The notes under the pieces were generated by a model, which searched no databases, was not told where the DNA came from, and worked only from the letters and a program-made list of their open reading frames with translations. The translations under genes and the position numbers were made by a program. A stretch of DNA of 64,000 nt from Aureimonas sp. ME7 (lineage in GTDB: Bacteria > Pseudomonadota > Alphaproteobacteria > Rhizobiales > Rhizobiaceae), in NCBI RefSeq assembly GCF_903970965.1, contig NZ_CAJCKW010000003.1, positions 186,001 through 250,000 of the forward strand. Direction: 5' to 3'. Positions 47,941 to 56,352 of the stretch are shown one piece after another; positions within the stretch are counted from its first letter, which is position 1; the number at the start of each line of letters is the position of its first letter.

Positions 47941-48725
47941 TGGGAGAAGAACCTCTTGCGGAAGCGGAAGGAAGCGGGCGGGTCGTCCTCGGCAGCCCAG
48001 GGCGCGAGCCGGAGCGCGAGGCGATCGACGAGAGCGCGTAGCGAAAGCGTCAGAACGGCCAGAATGGCGAGTGCCGCGAAAAGGAGGTCCGTCTGCATGC
48101 GCGCGTTCGCCTGGATCATCAGGAAGCCGAGCCCACGCGAGGCGCCGACCCATTCGCCGATCACCGCGCCGAGCGGGGCGAGCGGGGCGGCCACGCGCAG
48201 GCCACTGACGAGCGAGGGCATCGCCAGGGGCACGCGCACGTGCCAGAGCGCCTTCCAGTGGCCGGCATCGGTCATCGCCGTCGCGTCGAGAAGTTCGGGA
48301 TCGGTGCGCCGGAGCCCGTCGGCAAAGGCCGAGGCGATGGGGAAGAAGATGATGAGCGTCGCCATCGCCACCTTGGAAGCGAGGCCGAAGCCGAACCAGA
48401 GAACCAGAAGCGGGGCCAGTGCGAAGACAGGCATGGCTTGGAGCACCAGCACCTGCGGCCAGAGGAACGCGGCAAGGCGCGGCGTCGCCACCGTGGCGAG
48501 ACCGATCAGAAAACCGGCGATCGTCCCGATCGCCAGCCCGAGCGCGACTTCAGCGAAGGTCGCCATGCTTTCGCGCGCCAGCCGCTCGCCCTGAGAAACA
48601 AGGACGGCGGCGACATCCAGCGGCGCGGGAAGCATGTAACGAGGGGGGTGGAGAAGGAAGACCAGGGCCTGCCATCCCAAAAGGGCGAGGCCGCATCCCG
48701 ACCCGATGCTGTGGAGCGTGCGCAA
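47937..48725 (-). CDS. thiX: ThiX-like ABC permease for thiamine pyrimidine precursor
   Basis: A 262-residue permease with six hydrophobic segments of the SsuC/TauC/ThiX class: ESMATFAEVALGLAIGTIAG, VLVLQAMPVFALAPLLVLWF and the ATPase loop LLDATAMTDAGHWKALWHVR. The only reasonable start is TTG at 48725, with no clear ribosome site. A 70-codon open frame ends nine bases before it, so it may be translated by reinitiation. No thiZ-type ATPase gene is present in the operon or anywhere in this window, so the ATPase must come from another locus. Confidence 0.85.
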   Translation of the reverse strand: MRTLHSIGSGCGLALLGWQALVFLLHPPRYMLPAPLDVAAVLVSQGERLARESMATFAEVALGLAIGTIAGFLIGLATVATPRLAAFLWPQVLVLQAMPVFALAPLLVLWFGFGLASKVAMATLIIFFPIASAFADGLRRTDPELLDATAMTDAGHWKALWHVRVPLAMPSLVSGLRVAAPLAPLGAVIGEWVGASRGLGFLMIQANARMQTDLLFAALAILAVLTLSLRALVDRLALRLAPWAAEDDPPASFRFRKRFFSQ

Positions 48726-48734
48726 CGCAGGTGC

Positions 48735-48947
48735 TCAACGCGGCAGGGCAGGGCGCCGTGACGGCTGCCACGGGGGCAGGATGGGTTCGAAAGTGGGGAT
48801 AGCGGAAGGCTGATGCCCTGCCGCCGAGCGCCGCGTCATCCCGCGCCGGGCGCCTGCAAGCCGAGCAGGGCCGCCTTCGCGGCGGGTGACAGAGTTGACG
48901 AGGCGCGCCCACGCGCCCGCGGACGCGCGAAGGTAAAGTAGCGACAT
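48735..48947 (-). CDS. Possible small leader ORF between TPP riboswitch and thiX
   Basis: A 70-codon open frame from ATG 48947 with GGGAGATC just upstream, beginning MSLLYLRASAGAWARLVNSV and turning Arg/Pro-rich. It lies about 70 bases after the riboswitch and ends nine bases before the thiX TTG. It could be the translated element whose ribosome site the riboswitch controls, with thiX coupled to it. The Arg/Pro-rich second half is also what chance GC-rich frames look like, so reality is uncertain. Confidence 0.35.
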   Translation of the reverse strand: MSLLYLRASAGAWARLVNSVTRREGGPARLAGARRGMTRRSAAGHQPSAIPTFEPILPPWQPSRRPALPR

Positions 48948-49018
48948 ACGATCTCCCTTGGCCTCGACAGCCACAAGAGATCCGGAATTCGAGCGGAGAC
49001 AACGAAGGTCGTGCGACC

Positions 49019-49108
49019 CATTCCCGTTCCTACGCCGGCATGACCCGGATCAGGTTCAAGGGTTCGGCCATGGCCATCTCAGCACCTTTCGGTGCACCCC
49101 TCGGAATG
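49019..49108 (-). ncRNA. TPP (THI-box) riboswitch
   Basis: On the minus strand the conserved parts occur in order: CCGAGGGGTGC at the 5' side, GGTGCTGAGATGG (with the CUGAGA pyrimidine-sensor loop), then ACCCTTGAACCTGATCCGGG and TCATGCCGGCGTAGGAAC. The terminal ATTCC and GGGAAT close helix P1. It precedes the thiX-thiY-thiD-tenA operon. No intrinsic terminator was seen after it, pointing to translational control. About 295 bases separate it from thiX, an unusually long leader. Confidence 0.95.
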
Positions 49109-49220
49109 GAGAAAACGTGACGCAGGTTGGCCGGGAAGTCAACCGGCTTGGGAGCGGGCGCAATCTGCCTCGCCCTTGGCAGAGGCGCGGAAGAAATCCC
49201 TCCGCGCCTTCGAATGCGTG

Positions 49221-49472
49221 TCAGACGGGCTGGCCGCCTTCTTCCTCTTCCAGCGTCACGGCGACGTCGCCGTTGGCGGACAGGCGCACCTTGTCGCCCT
49301 CGACGCCGGCCACCAGCCCGATGGAAACGTAGTGATGGTGACCCTCATGGGATCCTTCGCCGCTGTCGCGGCGCGTCAGCTTGATCCGGTGCTCCTCGAC
49401 GCGGTCCACGGTGCCGACATGGACGCCGTCCGCGCCGATCACTTCCATATGCTCTTTGATGTCGTTTCTCAT
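49221..49472 (-). CDS. DUF2171 family protein
   Basis: An 83-residue protein beginning MRNDIKEHMEVIGADGVHVG, followed by VDRVEEHRIKLTRRDSG, a His-rich turn (HEGHHHYVSIG) and an acidic end (TLEEEEG). The pattern is the DUF2171/PRC-barrel-like group of small soluble proteins found in many Hyphomicrobiales. Function unknown; genes of this type often accompany stress or photosynthesis-accessory PRC-barrel proteins. ATG at 49472 has a weak AAAGC upstream. Confidence 0.75.
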   Translation of the reverse strand: MRNDIKEHMEVIGADGVHVGTVDRVEEHRIKLTRRDSGEGSHEGHHHYVSIGLVAGVEGDKVRLSANGDVAVTLEEEEGGQPV

Positions 49473-49570
49473 GGGTCAGCTTTCCGCGCGCCGGGCGCTC
49501 GACTGTTGGCGGTTCGGTTGCAAGTGTTCGAAGCGCTTTCCAGTTCCGCAGGCGACCCGACGCCGATCGA

Positions 49571-49747
49571 TCAGCGCGCGATGAAGCGGTTCTCCTGGCC
49601 CACGTCGTCCTTCTTGACGTCTGAATCGCCTTCGACCTGCTTGGCAGCCTCCGCCCAGAAGTCGTGCTCCTGCCCGGCCGGCCGGCCCGCCTTCTCCCAA
49701 AGGAAATACGCAAGGTTCCGGATTTCCTGATCCTTGTCTGACGTCAT
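49571..49747 (-). CDS. DUF2934 family small protein
   Basis: A 58-residue protein from ATG 49747 with AGGAGACC upstream. It reads QEIRNLAYFLWEKAGRPAGQ then EHDFWAEAAKQVEGD, the DUF2934 pattern (LAY-LWE--GRP-G---HFWEA---). Family members are short, soluble and uncharacterised. It is followed by the DUF2171 gene on the same strand about 100 bases away. Confidence 0.8.
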   Translation of the reverse strand: MTSDKDQEIRNLAYFLWEKAGRPAGQEHDFWAEAAKQVEGDSDVKKDDVGQENRFIAR

Positions 49748-50154
49748 CGCGGTCTCCTCGCACGCATTCCGGTCCGTCCTTCCCCATCCGGCATAGGGAA
49801 CGATGGTTCGAACCCTTCGGAAGACGGCAGCCTTCTCCGGCCCATTACATATGGTTCGGCGCACGGGCGGGAAGTCGTCCAAAGGATAGACGTGACGACT
49901 TTTCGCAACGGCGCTCAAAGGCTCGACAACGTGCGGGCGCCGGCGCGCTGACCTGCGGCGCGCGGGCGCTTTGCGTCCGCCTCGCGATTCGTGTTAAGGG
50001 CGCGATCCATTGGATCCGCGACCCTTCGCGGCCGGAGTCGGAGCATCGACGTCAAGGCCCCTTGCCGGGGCGACAAAGCGCCTGTCGGCGACCCCGAACT
50101 CTCCCCATATCTCTTCTATCAAATCCGATTCAGCCCGGAGGCCTCGTCAGAGGA
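49748..50154. other. Non-coding gap upstream of kup
   Basis: About 400 bases with no supported gene. It contains AAGTCGTC/GACGACTT arms (49872-49879 and 49894-49901) followed by TT, and an approximate palindrome at about 49998-50024 (GATCCATTGGATC core). Either may be regulatory for kup or the end of an unseen transcript. No convincing promoter was picked. Confidence 0.4.
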
Positions 50155-52065
50155 ATGAGCAGCGGTCCAGCGGCCTCCGTGGTCGATACGCAGATCCAGA
50201 CGCGCGAGAACCCCCATGCCAAGGGGTTGGCCCCGCTCGTGCTCGGCAGCATCGGTGTCGTCTATGGCGATATCGGGACGAGCCCGCTCTACGCCATGAA
50301 GGAATCGCTGCTGCATGTCGGCGGCGTTCCCTCGGCCACCGAGATCATCGGCATCGTGTCGCTGCTCGTCTGGTCGCTGATCTTCGTCGTCACCGTGAAA
50401 TACGTGATGCTGGTGCTGCGGGCCGACAACCAGGGCGAGGGCGGGGCCCTGTCCCTGATGGCGCTGGCGCAGAAGGCGCTCGCCAAGCCCAACAAGGGCA
50501 TCCTCGCGCTCGGCATCATCGGTGCCGCCCTGTTCTACGGCGACGCCATCCTGACCCCGGCCGTCTCGGTGCTGTCGGCGGTGGAGGGGCTCAAGGTGAC
50601 GGCGCCCGGCCTCGATCCCTACATCGTCCCGATCGCGCTCGTGGTCATCATCGGCCTCTACGCCGTGCAGTCCTTCGGCACGGCCCATGTGGCGCGCTTC
50701 TTCGGGCCGATCATGGGCGTCTGGTTCGTGACGCTCGCCGCGATCGGCGTGTCGCATATCGGCGACGCGCCACAGATCCTGCAGGCGCTCAATCCATTGA
50801 ACGGCCTCGGCTTCATGACGAGCCACGGGATCGTCGGCTTCACCGTGCTCGGCTCGGTGTTCCTCGCCGTGACCGGGGCCGAGGCGCTTTATGCGGACAT
50901 GGGGCATTTCGGCAAGCGGCCGATCCAGGTCGCCTGGCTTGCCTTCGTCGGGCCGGCGCTTCTCCTGAACTATCTCGGCCAAGGCGCCTATGCCTTGAGC
51001 GACCCCACCGTCCTGCCCAACCTGTTCTTCCTGTCGGCGCCCGAATGGGCGCGCTTGCCCCTGGTGATCCTGGCGACGCTTGCCACCATCATCGCGGGCC
51101 AGGCGGTGATCACCGGGGCGTTCTCGCTCACCCAGCAGGCCATCCAACTCGGTCTCCTGCCGCGCCTCCAGATCGAGCATACGTCGGAGTCCGAGCAGGG
51201 CCAGATCTACCTGCCGACCGTGAACTGGCTGATGCTGATCGGCGTCGTGCTCCTGGTCCTGTTCTTTCAGGACTCGTCCTCGCTGGCCGCCGCCTACGGC
51301 ATCGCCGTGACCGGGACGATGGTGATCACCAGCCTGATGGCGATCGTCGTCTTCGCCTATGGCTGGAAGTGGGGCCTCGGGCTGGCGATCGGCGTGGTGA
51401 CGCCGTTCCTGATCATCGATTCTGCGTTCCTGGCGGCCAACCTCCTGAAGCTCGCGGACGGCGGCTACCTGCCGCTGATCATCGGTGGCTGCATCGTCTG
51501 CCTCATGGCGGTCTGGATCCGGGGCGTGCGCCTTCTCAACACCAAGGCCCAGCAGCAGAACCTGTCGCTCGAAACCTTCATCAAGGCGATGGAAACCTCC
51601 TCCGTCGCCCATGTGCCGGGTACGGCGATGTACCTGACCTCGACGCCCGAGACCGTTCCGTCCGCGCTTCTGCACAACCTCAAGCACAACCGCGTCCTGC
51701 ACGAGCGCAACGTCATCGTGACGATCCGCACCGCCAACACGCCCTATGTGCCGATGGCGCGGCGGATCGACTACCGCGAGCTTTCCCCCGCCTTCGCCAG
51801 GATCGAGCTGCACTACGGATTCCTGGAAGAGCCCAATCTCGTCCAGGCCCTGATTCATCTGCGCGAGCAGGGGGTGAAGTTCGACGTGATGTCGACGACC
51901 TTCTTCGTCGGGCGGCGTCGCATCAAGTCGGCGGCGCGCTCGGAGATGCCGCGCTGGCAGAGCCAGCTCTTCATCAAGATGGCCCGGCACTCCTACGACA
52001 TGATCGACTACTATCGCATCCCCGCCAATCGCGTCGTGGAACTCGGCACCTACGTGACTTTGTGA
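50155..52065 (+). CDS. kup: Kup-type potassium uptake transporter
   Basis: A 636-residue KUP/HAK/KT permease with about twelve membrane segments in the first 430 residues and a cytoplasmic C-terminal domain. The signature VLGSIGVVYGDIGTSPLYAM lies at about residues 24-43, and SLMALAQKALAKPNKGILAL, GDAILTPAVSVLSAVEGL and ALYADMGHFGKRPIQ are conserved. It imports K+ with protons. ATG 50155 has CGGAGGCC 11 bases upstream; the frame is open to 50062 without a better start. Confidence 0.93.
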   Translation: MSSGPAASVVDTQIQTRENPHAKGLAPLVLGSIGVVYGDIGTSPLYAMKESLLHVGGVPSATEIIGIVSLLVWSLIFVVTVKYVMLVLRADNQGEGGALSLMALAQKALAKPNKGILALGIIGAALFYGDAILTPAVSVLSAVEGLKVTAPGLDPYIVPIALVVIIGLYAVQSFGTAHVARFFGPIMGVWFVTLAAIGVSHIGDAPQILQALNPLNGLGFMTSHGIVGFTVLGSVFLAVTGAEALYADMGHFGKRPIQVAWLAFVGPALLLNYLGQGAYALSDPTVLPNLFFLSAPEWARLPLVILATLATIIAGQAVITGAFSLTQQAIQLGLLPRLQIEHTSESEQGQIYLPTVNWLMLIGVVLLVLFFQDSSSLAAAYGIAVTGTMVITSLMAIVVFAYGWKWGLGLAIGVVTPFLIIDSAFLAANLLKLADGGYLPLIIGGCIVCLMAVWIRGVRLLNTKAQQQNLSLETFIKAMETSSVAHVPGTAMYLTSTPETVPSALLHNLKHNRVLHERNVIVTIRTANTPYVPMARRIDYRELSPAFARIELHYGFLEEPNLVQALIHLREQGVKFDVMSTTFFVGRRRIKSAARSEMPRWQSQLFIKMARHSYDMIDYYRIPANRVVELGTYVTL

Positions 52066-52211
52066 GCCTTCGCGGCTCGCAGGATCGCTCGGGCGCCCTA
52101 TGTCTGAAGACGAGGTGGCCATGAAGGCTGCCCAGCCGGACGTCGGATGCGGGGCTCCCCGTCCCATGCGTCGCGACCACAAAGGTCCGGCCGGAAAGGA
52201 CATGCGATCTC

Positions 52212-52469
52212 ATGGACATGCCAGCAAGCAGCGAGCCGCGCCGGGCCAACGAGCTCGGTGATATCGCCAACCGCGCCGAGAAGGGATCGGCCATGCGCCT
52301 GATCCGCGCGGAAAACCAGGCCACCAGCGACAAGACCGCTCGACTTCGCGCCCTGCGCCTTGCGCGCGAAGAACAGGAGGCGGTCGCCCGCGCCGCCGAG
52401 ATCAAGGCCAAGCCCGCCAAGCGGACGCGCAAGACGGCAGCTGCCGCGGCCCTCGCCAAGTCCGCCTGA
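52212..52469 (+). CDS. Small Ala/Lys/Arg-rich helical hypothetical protein
   Basis: An 85-residue protein from ATG 52212, with AAAGGACATG upstream. The middle is a single charged helix (SDKTARLRALRLAREEQEAV) and the tail is basic (AKPAKRTRKTAAAAALAKSA), resembling nucleic-acid-binding tails. No domain is recognised. A strong bidirectional hairpin follows its stop, which supports it as a transcribed gene end. Confidence 0.6.
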   Translation: MDMPASSEPRRANELGDIANRAEKGSAMRLIRAENQATSDKTARLRALRLAREEQEAVARAAEIKAKPAKRTRKTAAAAALAKSA

Positions 52470-52480
52470 ACCGACATTCC

Positions 52481-52514
52481 GTCCGGCGGGGAGCCTTGTC
52501 GCTTCCCGCCGGAC
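52481..52514. terminator. Bidirectional terminator between convergent genes
   Basis: GTCCGGCGGG (52481-52490) and CCCGCCGGAC (52505-52514) pair perfectly and the stem extends inward by four more pairs (GAGC with GCTT, one G-U), leaving loop CTTGTC. It lies in the 54-base gap between two convergent genes. T runs are poor (TTGTCT), as often in high-GC genomes. Confidence 0.75.
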
Positions 52515-52523
52515 TTGTCTCCG

Positions 52524-53591
52524 TCAGGCGCTGTGGGTCTTCAACGCCGACCGTTCGACAGGAGTTTGCGACATCGCGATCCGCGTGAGGTTGGCCTCGA
52601 ACTCGCGCGAACATTGCTCCCAGGAAAACCCTTCCGCGAATTTCCGGCACTCGGCGCGGTCGATCCGCAGCGCTTCCAGCGCCGCCGCTCGCAGATCCTC
52701 CGACAGGACGGCATGCGGCGTTCCTCCGACGATGTCGCGCGGCCCGGGAACGGGCAGCGCCGCCACGGGCGTGCCGCAGGCCAGCGCTTCCAGGACAACG
52801 AGGCCGAACGTCTCGAAGCGCGAGGGAAACACGAAGACGTCGGCGGCCGACAGGTGCCGGGCGAGATCGCCTCCGTGCCGATAGCCGAGGAAGTGCGCGT
52901 CCGGATAGGCCGCCTTGAGCTTGGGCGCCGCCGGCCCGTCGCCGACCACCACCTTGGAGCCGGGAAGGTTGAGTCCGAGAAAGGCCGGCAGGTTCTTCTC
53001 GTCCGAAACGCGGCCGAGATACAGGAAGATCGGTCGCGGCAGGCCGAGGAAGTCCGGATCGAAGCCGGCCTCCTCCCGGCAGGGGTGAAAGAGGTCCGTA
53101 TCCACCGCCCGGCCCCAGCGGCGGATGTTGCGAAATCCGCGCGCACCCAGTTCCTCCTCCAGCGTCTGCGTCTGCACCATGAGCGCCGCGCCGCCGTTGT
53201 GGAACCAGCGTTGCACGCCGTAGGCCAGGCTGGAACCCATCCCGATCCGTCGCTCGAAATAGTCGCCGAAGCGCGTGTGGTAGGAGGTCGTGAAGGGGAG
53301 GGCGTGCCGGCGGCAGTAGCGCCGCGCGGCCAAGCCGATGGGCCCCTCCACGGGGATATGGATGGCGTCGGGCGCGAACGCCTCGATCCGCGCGGCCACC
53401 GTCCGGCCGGGGGCAAGCGCGAGGCGTACTTCCGGGTATCCCGGCGCGGGCAAGGTGATCGGGCAGTCGCCCGGCCCGAGGATCTCGACCTCGTGCCCAA
53501 ATCGGCGTAGCCAGCCGGCCGTGGTCTCGAGGACGCGCACCACCCCGTTCACTTGTGGCGCGGCCGCGTCGGACGCGATCAGGATACGCAT
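52524..53591 (-). CDS. GT4-family glycosyltransferase, possible sulfoquinovosyltransferase
   Basis: A 355-residue GT-B enzyme. N-terminal half: MRILIASDAAAPQVNGVVRV, TTSYHTRFGDYFERRIG. C-terminal half: FLYLGRVSDEKNLPAFLGLN, VVVGDGPAAPKLKAAYPDAH and the donor site FPSRFETFGLVVLEALACGT, with the E-x-FG----E motif of GT4. Start ATG 53591. It is divergent from sqdB with 117 bases between them, so it may be the SqdX-type enzyme that moves sulfoquinovose onto diacylglycerol. A general lipid mannosyl/glucosyltransferase of MgtA type is the alternative. Confidence 0.72.
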   Translation of the reverse strand: MRILIASDAAAPQVNGVVRVLETTAGWLRRFGHEVEILGPGDCPITLPAPGYPEVRLALAPGRTVAARIEAFAPDAIHIPVEGPIGLAARRYCRRHALPFTTSYHTRFGDYFERRIGMGSSLAYGVQRWFHNGGAALMVQTQTLEEELGARGFRNIRRWGRAVDTDLFHPCREEAGFDPDFLGLPRPIFLYLGRVSDEKNLPAFLGLNLPGSKVVVGDGPAAPKLKAAYPDAHFLGYRHGGDLARHLSAADVFVFPSRFETFGLVVLEALACGTPVAALPVPGPRDIVGGTPHAVLSEDLRAAALEALRIDRAECRKFAEGFSWEQCSREFEANLTRIAMSQTPVERSALKTHSA

Positions 53592-53708
53592 GTTCTGCTG
53601 TTCCCGGTATTGGAGGAATGCAAGGTCCGTTTCCCAACGCAAATTGCAATGCTAGAGCTTGCGGCAAGATCGGCGCCGACGGCGCGGTGAAACGAAAGTG
53701 GTATCCGC

Positions 53709-54887
53709 ATGAAGGTCATTGTTCTGGGCGGCGACGGCTTTTGCGGTTGGGCGACGTCCCTGCATCTGGCGGCCCAGGGGCACGAGGTGACGATCGTCGA
53801 CAATCTGGTCCGCCGGCGCACCGACGAGGAACTCGGCGTCACCAGCCTGACGCCGATCCGTTCGATCGAGGAGCGGCTCCAGGCGTGGCGCGAAACGCGC
53901 AACACGCCGATCGACTTCGTCCTTCTCGACGTCGCCAAGGACTACGATCGGTTGGAGGCCCTCTTCCGGGAGGTCTCGCCGGATGCCATCATCCACTTCG
54001 CCGAGCAGCGCGCCGCGCCCTATTCGATGAAGTCGCCCTGGCACAAGCGCTATACGGTCGACAACAACGTCAACGCGACGTCTGCGGTTCTGTGCGCGAT
54101 GGTGGAGGCCTGCCCGAATGCCCATCTCGTGCATCTCGGCACGATGGGCGTCTACGGCTACGGCAAGACCAAGGGGATGACGATCCCGGAAGGCTACATC
54201 GACGCCACGCTGCGCTCGGGCGGGGCGGAGGCGAATGTCGAGATCCTGTATCCGGTGGATCCCGGCTCGATCTACCATATGACGAAGACCCTCGATCAGC
54301 TCCTCTTTCTGTACTACGCCAAGAATGACGGTTTGAAGATCACCGACCTCCACCAGGGCATCGTCTGGGGCACCTCGACGCCGGAGACCGATCTCGACGA
54401 GCGCCTCGTCAACCGCTTCGACTACGACGGTGACTACGGGACCGTGCTCAACCGCTTCCTGGCTCAGGCCGCGATCGGCCATCCGCTGACGGTGCACGGC
54501 TCGGGCGGACAGACGCGCGCCTTCATCCACATCCGCGACACGGTGCGCTGCATCGCGCTGGCTGTCGAAACACCCCCTCAGCGCTTCGAGCGGGTGCGCA
54601 TCATGAACCAGATGACCGAAACCCACCGGGTGCGCGATCTCGCCGAGATGGTGTCGGGCATGACCGGCGTTCCAGTGGAACTGCGCGACAACCCGCGCAA
54701 GGAAATGGCCGAGAACGATCTCGTCGTCGCCAACGATCTGCTCCTCCACCTCGGGCTCGAGCCGACGCGCCTGTCGGGCGGGCTGATGGAGGAAGTGGTG
54801 GAAGTGGCCGCCCGCTACCGCGACCGATGCGACACCAGCCGCATCGTGTGCTCGTCGCTCTGGGTCAAGCCGCTGGCGGCGGAGTAG
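53709..54887 (+). CDS. sqdB: UDP-sulfoquinovose synthase
   Basis: A 392-residue extended SDR enzyme. The nucleotide-binding motif is GGDGFCGWA at residues 7-15; the catalytic Thr is at 145 (LGTMGVYGYGKTKG) and the YxxxK pair at Tyr 189/Lys 193 (IYHMTK). LVRRRTDEELGVTSLTPI and the region around DNLVRRR are typical of SqdB, which makes UDP-sulfoquinovose from UDP-glucose and sulfite for the sulfolipid SQDG. A glycosyltransferase gene lies divergently upstream. SQDG may spare phosphate in membranes and also consumes sulfite. Confidence 0.93.
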   Translation: MKVIVLGGDGFCGWATSLHLAAQGHEVTIVDNLVRRRTDEELGVTSLTPIRSIEERLQAWRETRNTPIDFVLLDVAKDYDRLEALFREVSPDAIIHFAEQRAAPYSMKSPWHKRYTVDNNVNATSAVLCAMVEACPNAHLVHLGTMGVYGYGKTKGMTIPEGYIDATLRSGGAEANVEILYPVDPGSIYHMTKTLDQLLFLYYAKNDGLKITDLHQGIVWGTSTPETDLDERLVNRFDYDGDYGTVLNRFLAQAAIGHPLTVHGSGGQTRAFIHIRDTVRCIALAVETPPQRFERVRIMNQMTETHRVRDLAEMVSGMTGVPVELRDNPRKEMAENDLVVANDLLLHLGLEPTRLSGGLMEEVVEVAARYRDRCDTSRIVCSSLWVKPLAAE

Positions 54888-54890
54888 GCG

Positions 54891-55220
54891 TCAGCCGGGA
54901 TTTCCGTCGGCGTCCAGCGTCTGGATCACCTCGAAACCTTCGAACTCGGGATGGCCGAGATAAAGCGGCTTGGTGCCGCCCGCGCCCCGGTGCGAGGCGC
55001 GGAACGCTTCGGAGCGCGTCCAGTCCTCGAAGGCCGACTTGGTGGCCCAGACCGTGTGCGAGGCGTAGAGCCGGTGATCCTCGCGCTCGGGGCCTTTCAG
55101 CATGTGGAACTCGACGAAACCGGGCACCGTATGGAGGTGCGATTGCCGGTTCGCCCAAAGCTCCTCGAAATCGGGGGCGGCGTCGGGGATGACCTTGAAC
55201 CGGTTCATGGCGATGAACAT
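54891..55220 (-). CDS. IsdG/HmuQ-like haem-degrading monooxygenase (ABM fold)
   Basis: A 109-residue protein from ATG 55220 with AAGGAG eight bases upstream; the frame opens earlier but without a site. It begins MFIAMNRFKVIPDAAPDFEE and has the antibiotic-biosynthesis-monooxygenase ferredoxin-like fold. Asn 6, Trp 67 and His 77 occupy the places of the catalytic Asn/Trp/His of IsdG-type haem monooxygenases. This favours haem breakdown for iron, as for rhizobial HmuQ. It is tail-to-tail with sqdB, three bases apart. Confidence 0.78.
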   Translation of the reverse strand: MFIAMNRFKVIPDAAPDFEELWANRQSHLHTVPGFVEFHMLKGPEREDHRLYASHTVWATKSAFEDWTRSEAFRASHRGAGGTKPLYLGHPEFEGFEVIQTLDADGNPG

Positions 55221-55517
55221 CAAGCGAACTCCTTGGGGGTTGGGCGAGGACGAATCGTCGGCCAGCATAGAGGGGGCTGGCAGGCGCGGCGAGAGCGCTC
55301 GCTCCCGCGTTCGATCGCGAAAGGTTGAGCCGGATCGGCGCGTCACGGGCGAGGAAGGCGACCTATGCGGCTCTTCGCAAACGCTTTCTTGTTGTTTAAG
55401 GGCAATAACCAATCGACGCTGGGCGCCCGCGCGCCCGCATTCGCCTCCAACCGACGGGATCATCGGCCGCCTCCTGTCTCCCCGGCCGCCGCCCGCTTCA
55501 GATCAAGGGATATTCGC

Positions 55518-56336
55518 ATGCGCAAGCTCCCAGGCCTTCGTGCCGCCCTCGTGGGTGCCGCTCTCGTCGTCAGTGCGGCCCCCGCCTTCGCGCAAGCCTG
55601 CGGCAACAACGCGTCCGGGTTCGCGCCCTGGCTCGCCAGCTTCAAGAGCCAGGCCGCGGCCAGCGGCATCTCGCAGCGCACGCTCGACACCGCGCTCGGA
55701 AATGTGACCTACGACGCCAAGGTCATCAGCCTCGACCGCAACCAGAAGAGCTTCAAGCTCTCGCTCGACGCGTTCATGGAGCGCCGCGCGCCCGCCTCCT
55801 TCGTCAAGAAGGGCAAGGGCATCATCGCCCAGAACCGCGACCTCCTGAACCGGATCGAGCAGCGCTACGGCGTCCAGAAGGAAATCCTCGTCGCGATCTG
55901 GGGCATGGAAACGGGTTTCGGCGCCAATTCCGGCAACATGAACATCTTCCGCTCCCTGGCGACCTTGTCCTACGACTGCCGCCGCTCGGACTTCTTCACC
56001 GAAGAACTCCTGGCCGCGCTGCAGATCGTCGATCGCGGCGACAAGCAGGCCGCCGACATGAAGGGCGCCTGGGCCGGCGAAATCGGACAGACGCAGTTTC
56101 TCGCCAAGAACTACTTGCGCTATGCCGTGGACTTCGACGGCGACGGCCGCCGCGACCTCATTCGCTCCAAGGCGGACGTGCTGGCCTCCACCGCCAACTT
56201 CCTGAAGCAGCACGGCTGGATCGCGGGCGCGGGCTACAATCCGGGCGAGCCGAACTTCGCGCGCCTCGTCGACTGGAACCGGGCGACCGTCTACCAGCAG
56301 GGCCTCGCCCTGTTCGCGACGAAGCTCGCCAACTGA
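55518..56336 (+). CDS. Lytic murein transglycosylase, MltB-like
   Basis: A 272-residue exported protein: signal MRKLPGLRAALVGAALVVSA ending near AFAQA. The SLT_2/MltB domain contains FAPWLASFKSQAAASGISQR, the catalytic Glu 131 in AIWGMETGFGANSGN, and AGEIGQTQFLAKNYLRYAVD. ATG 55518 has AAGGGA upstream and gives the signal peptide. It cleaves peptidoglycan glycan strands leaving 1,6-anhydro ends. It is shorter than many MltB proteins because a C-terminal peptidoglycan-binding domain is absent. Confidence 0.9.
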   Translation: MRKLPGLRAALVGAALVVSAAPAFAQACGNNASGFAPWLASFKSQAAASGISQRTLDTALGNVTYDAKVISLDRNQKSFKLSLDAFMERRAPASFVKKGKGIIAQNRDLLNRIEQRYGVQKEILVAIWGMETGFGANSGNMNIFRSLATLSYDCRRSDFFTEELLAALQIVDRGDKQAADMKGAWAGEIGQTQFLAKNYLRYAVDFDGDGRRDLIRSKADVLASTANFLKQHGWIAGAGYNPGEPNFARLVDWNRATVYQQGLALFATKLAN

Positions 56337-56352
56337 CGCCGGTTCAAGGTCG

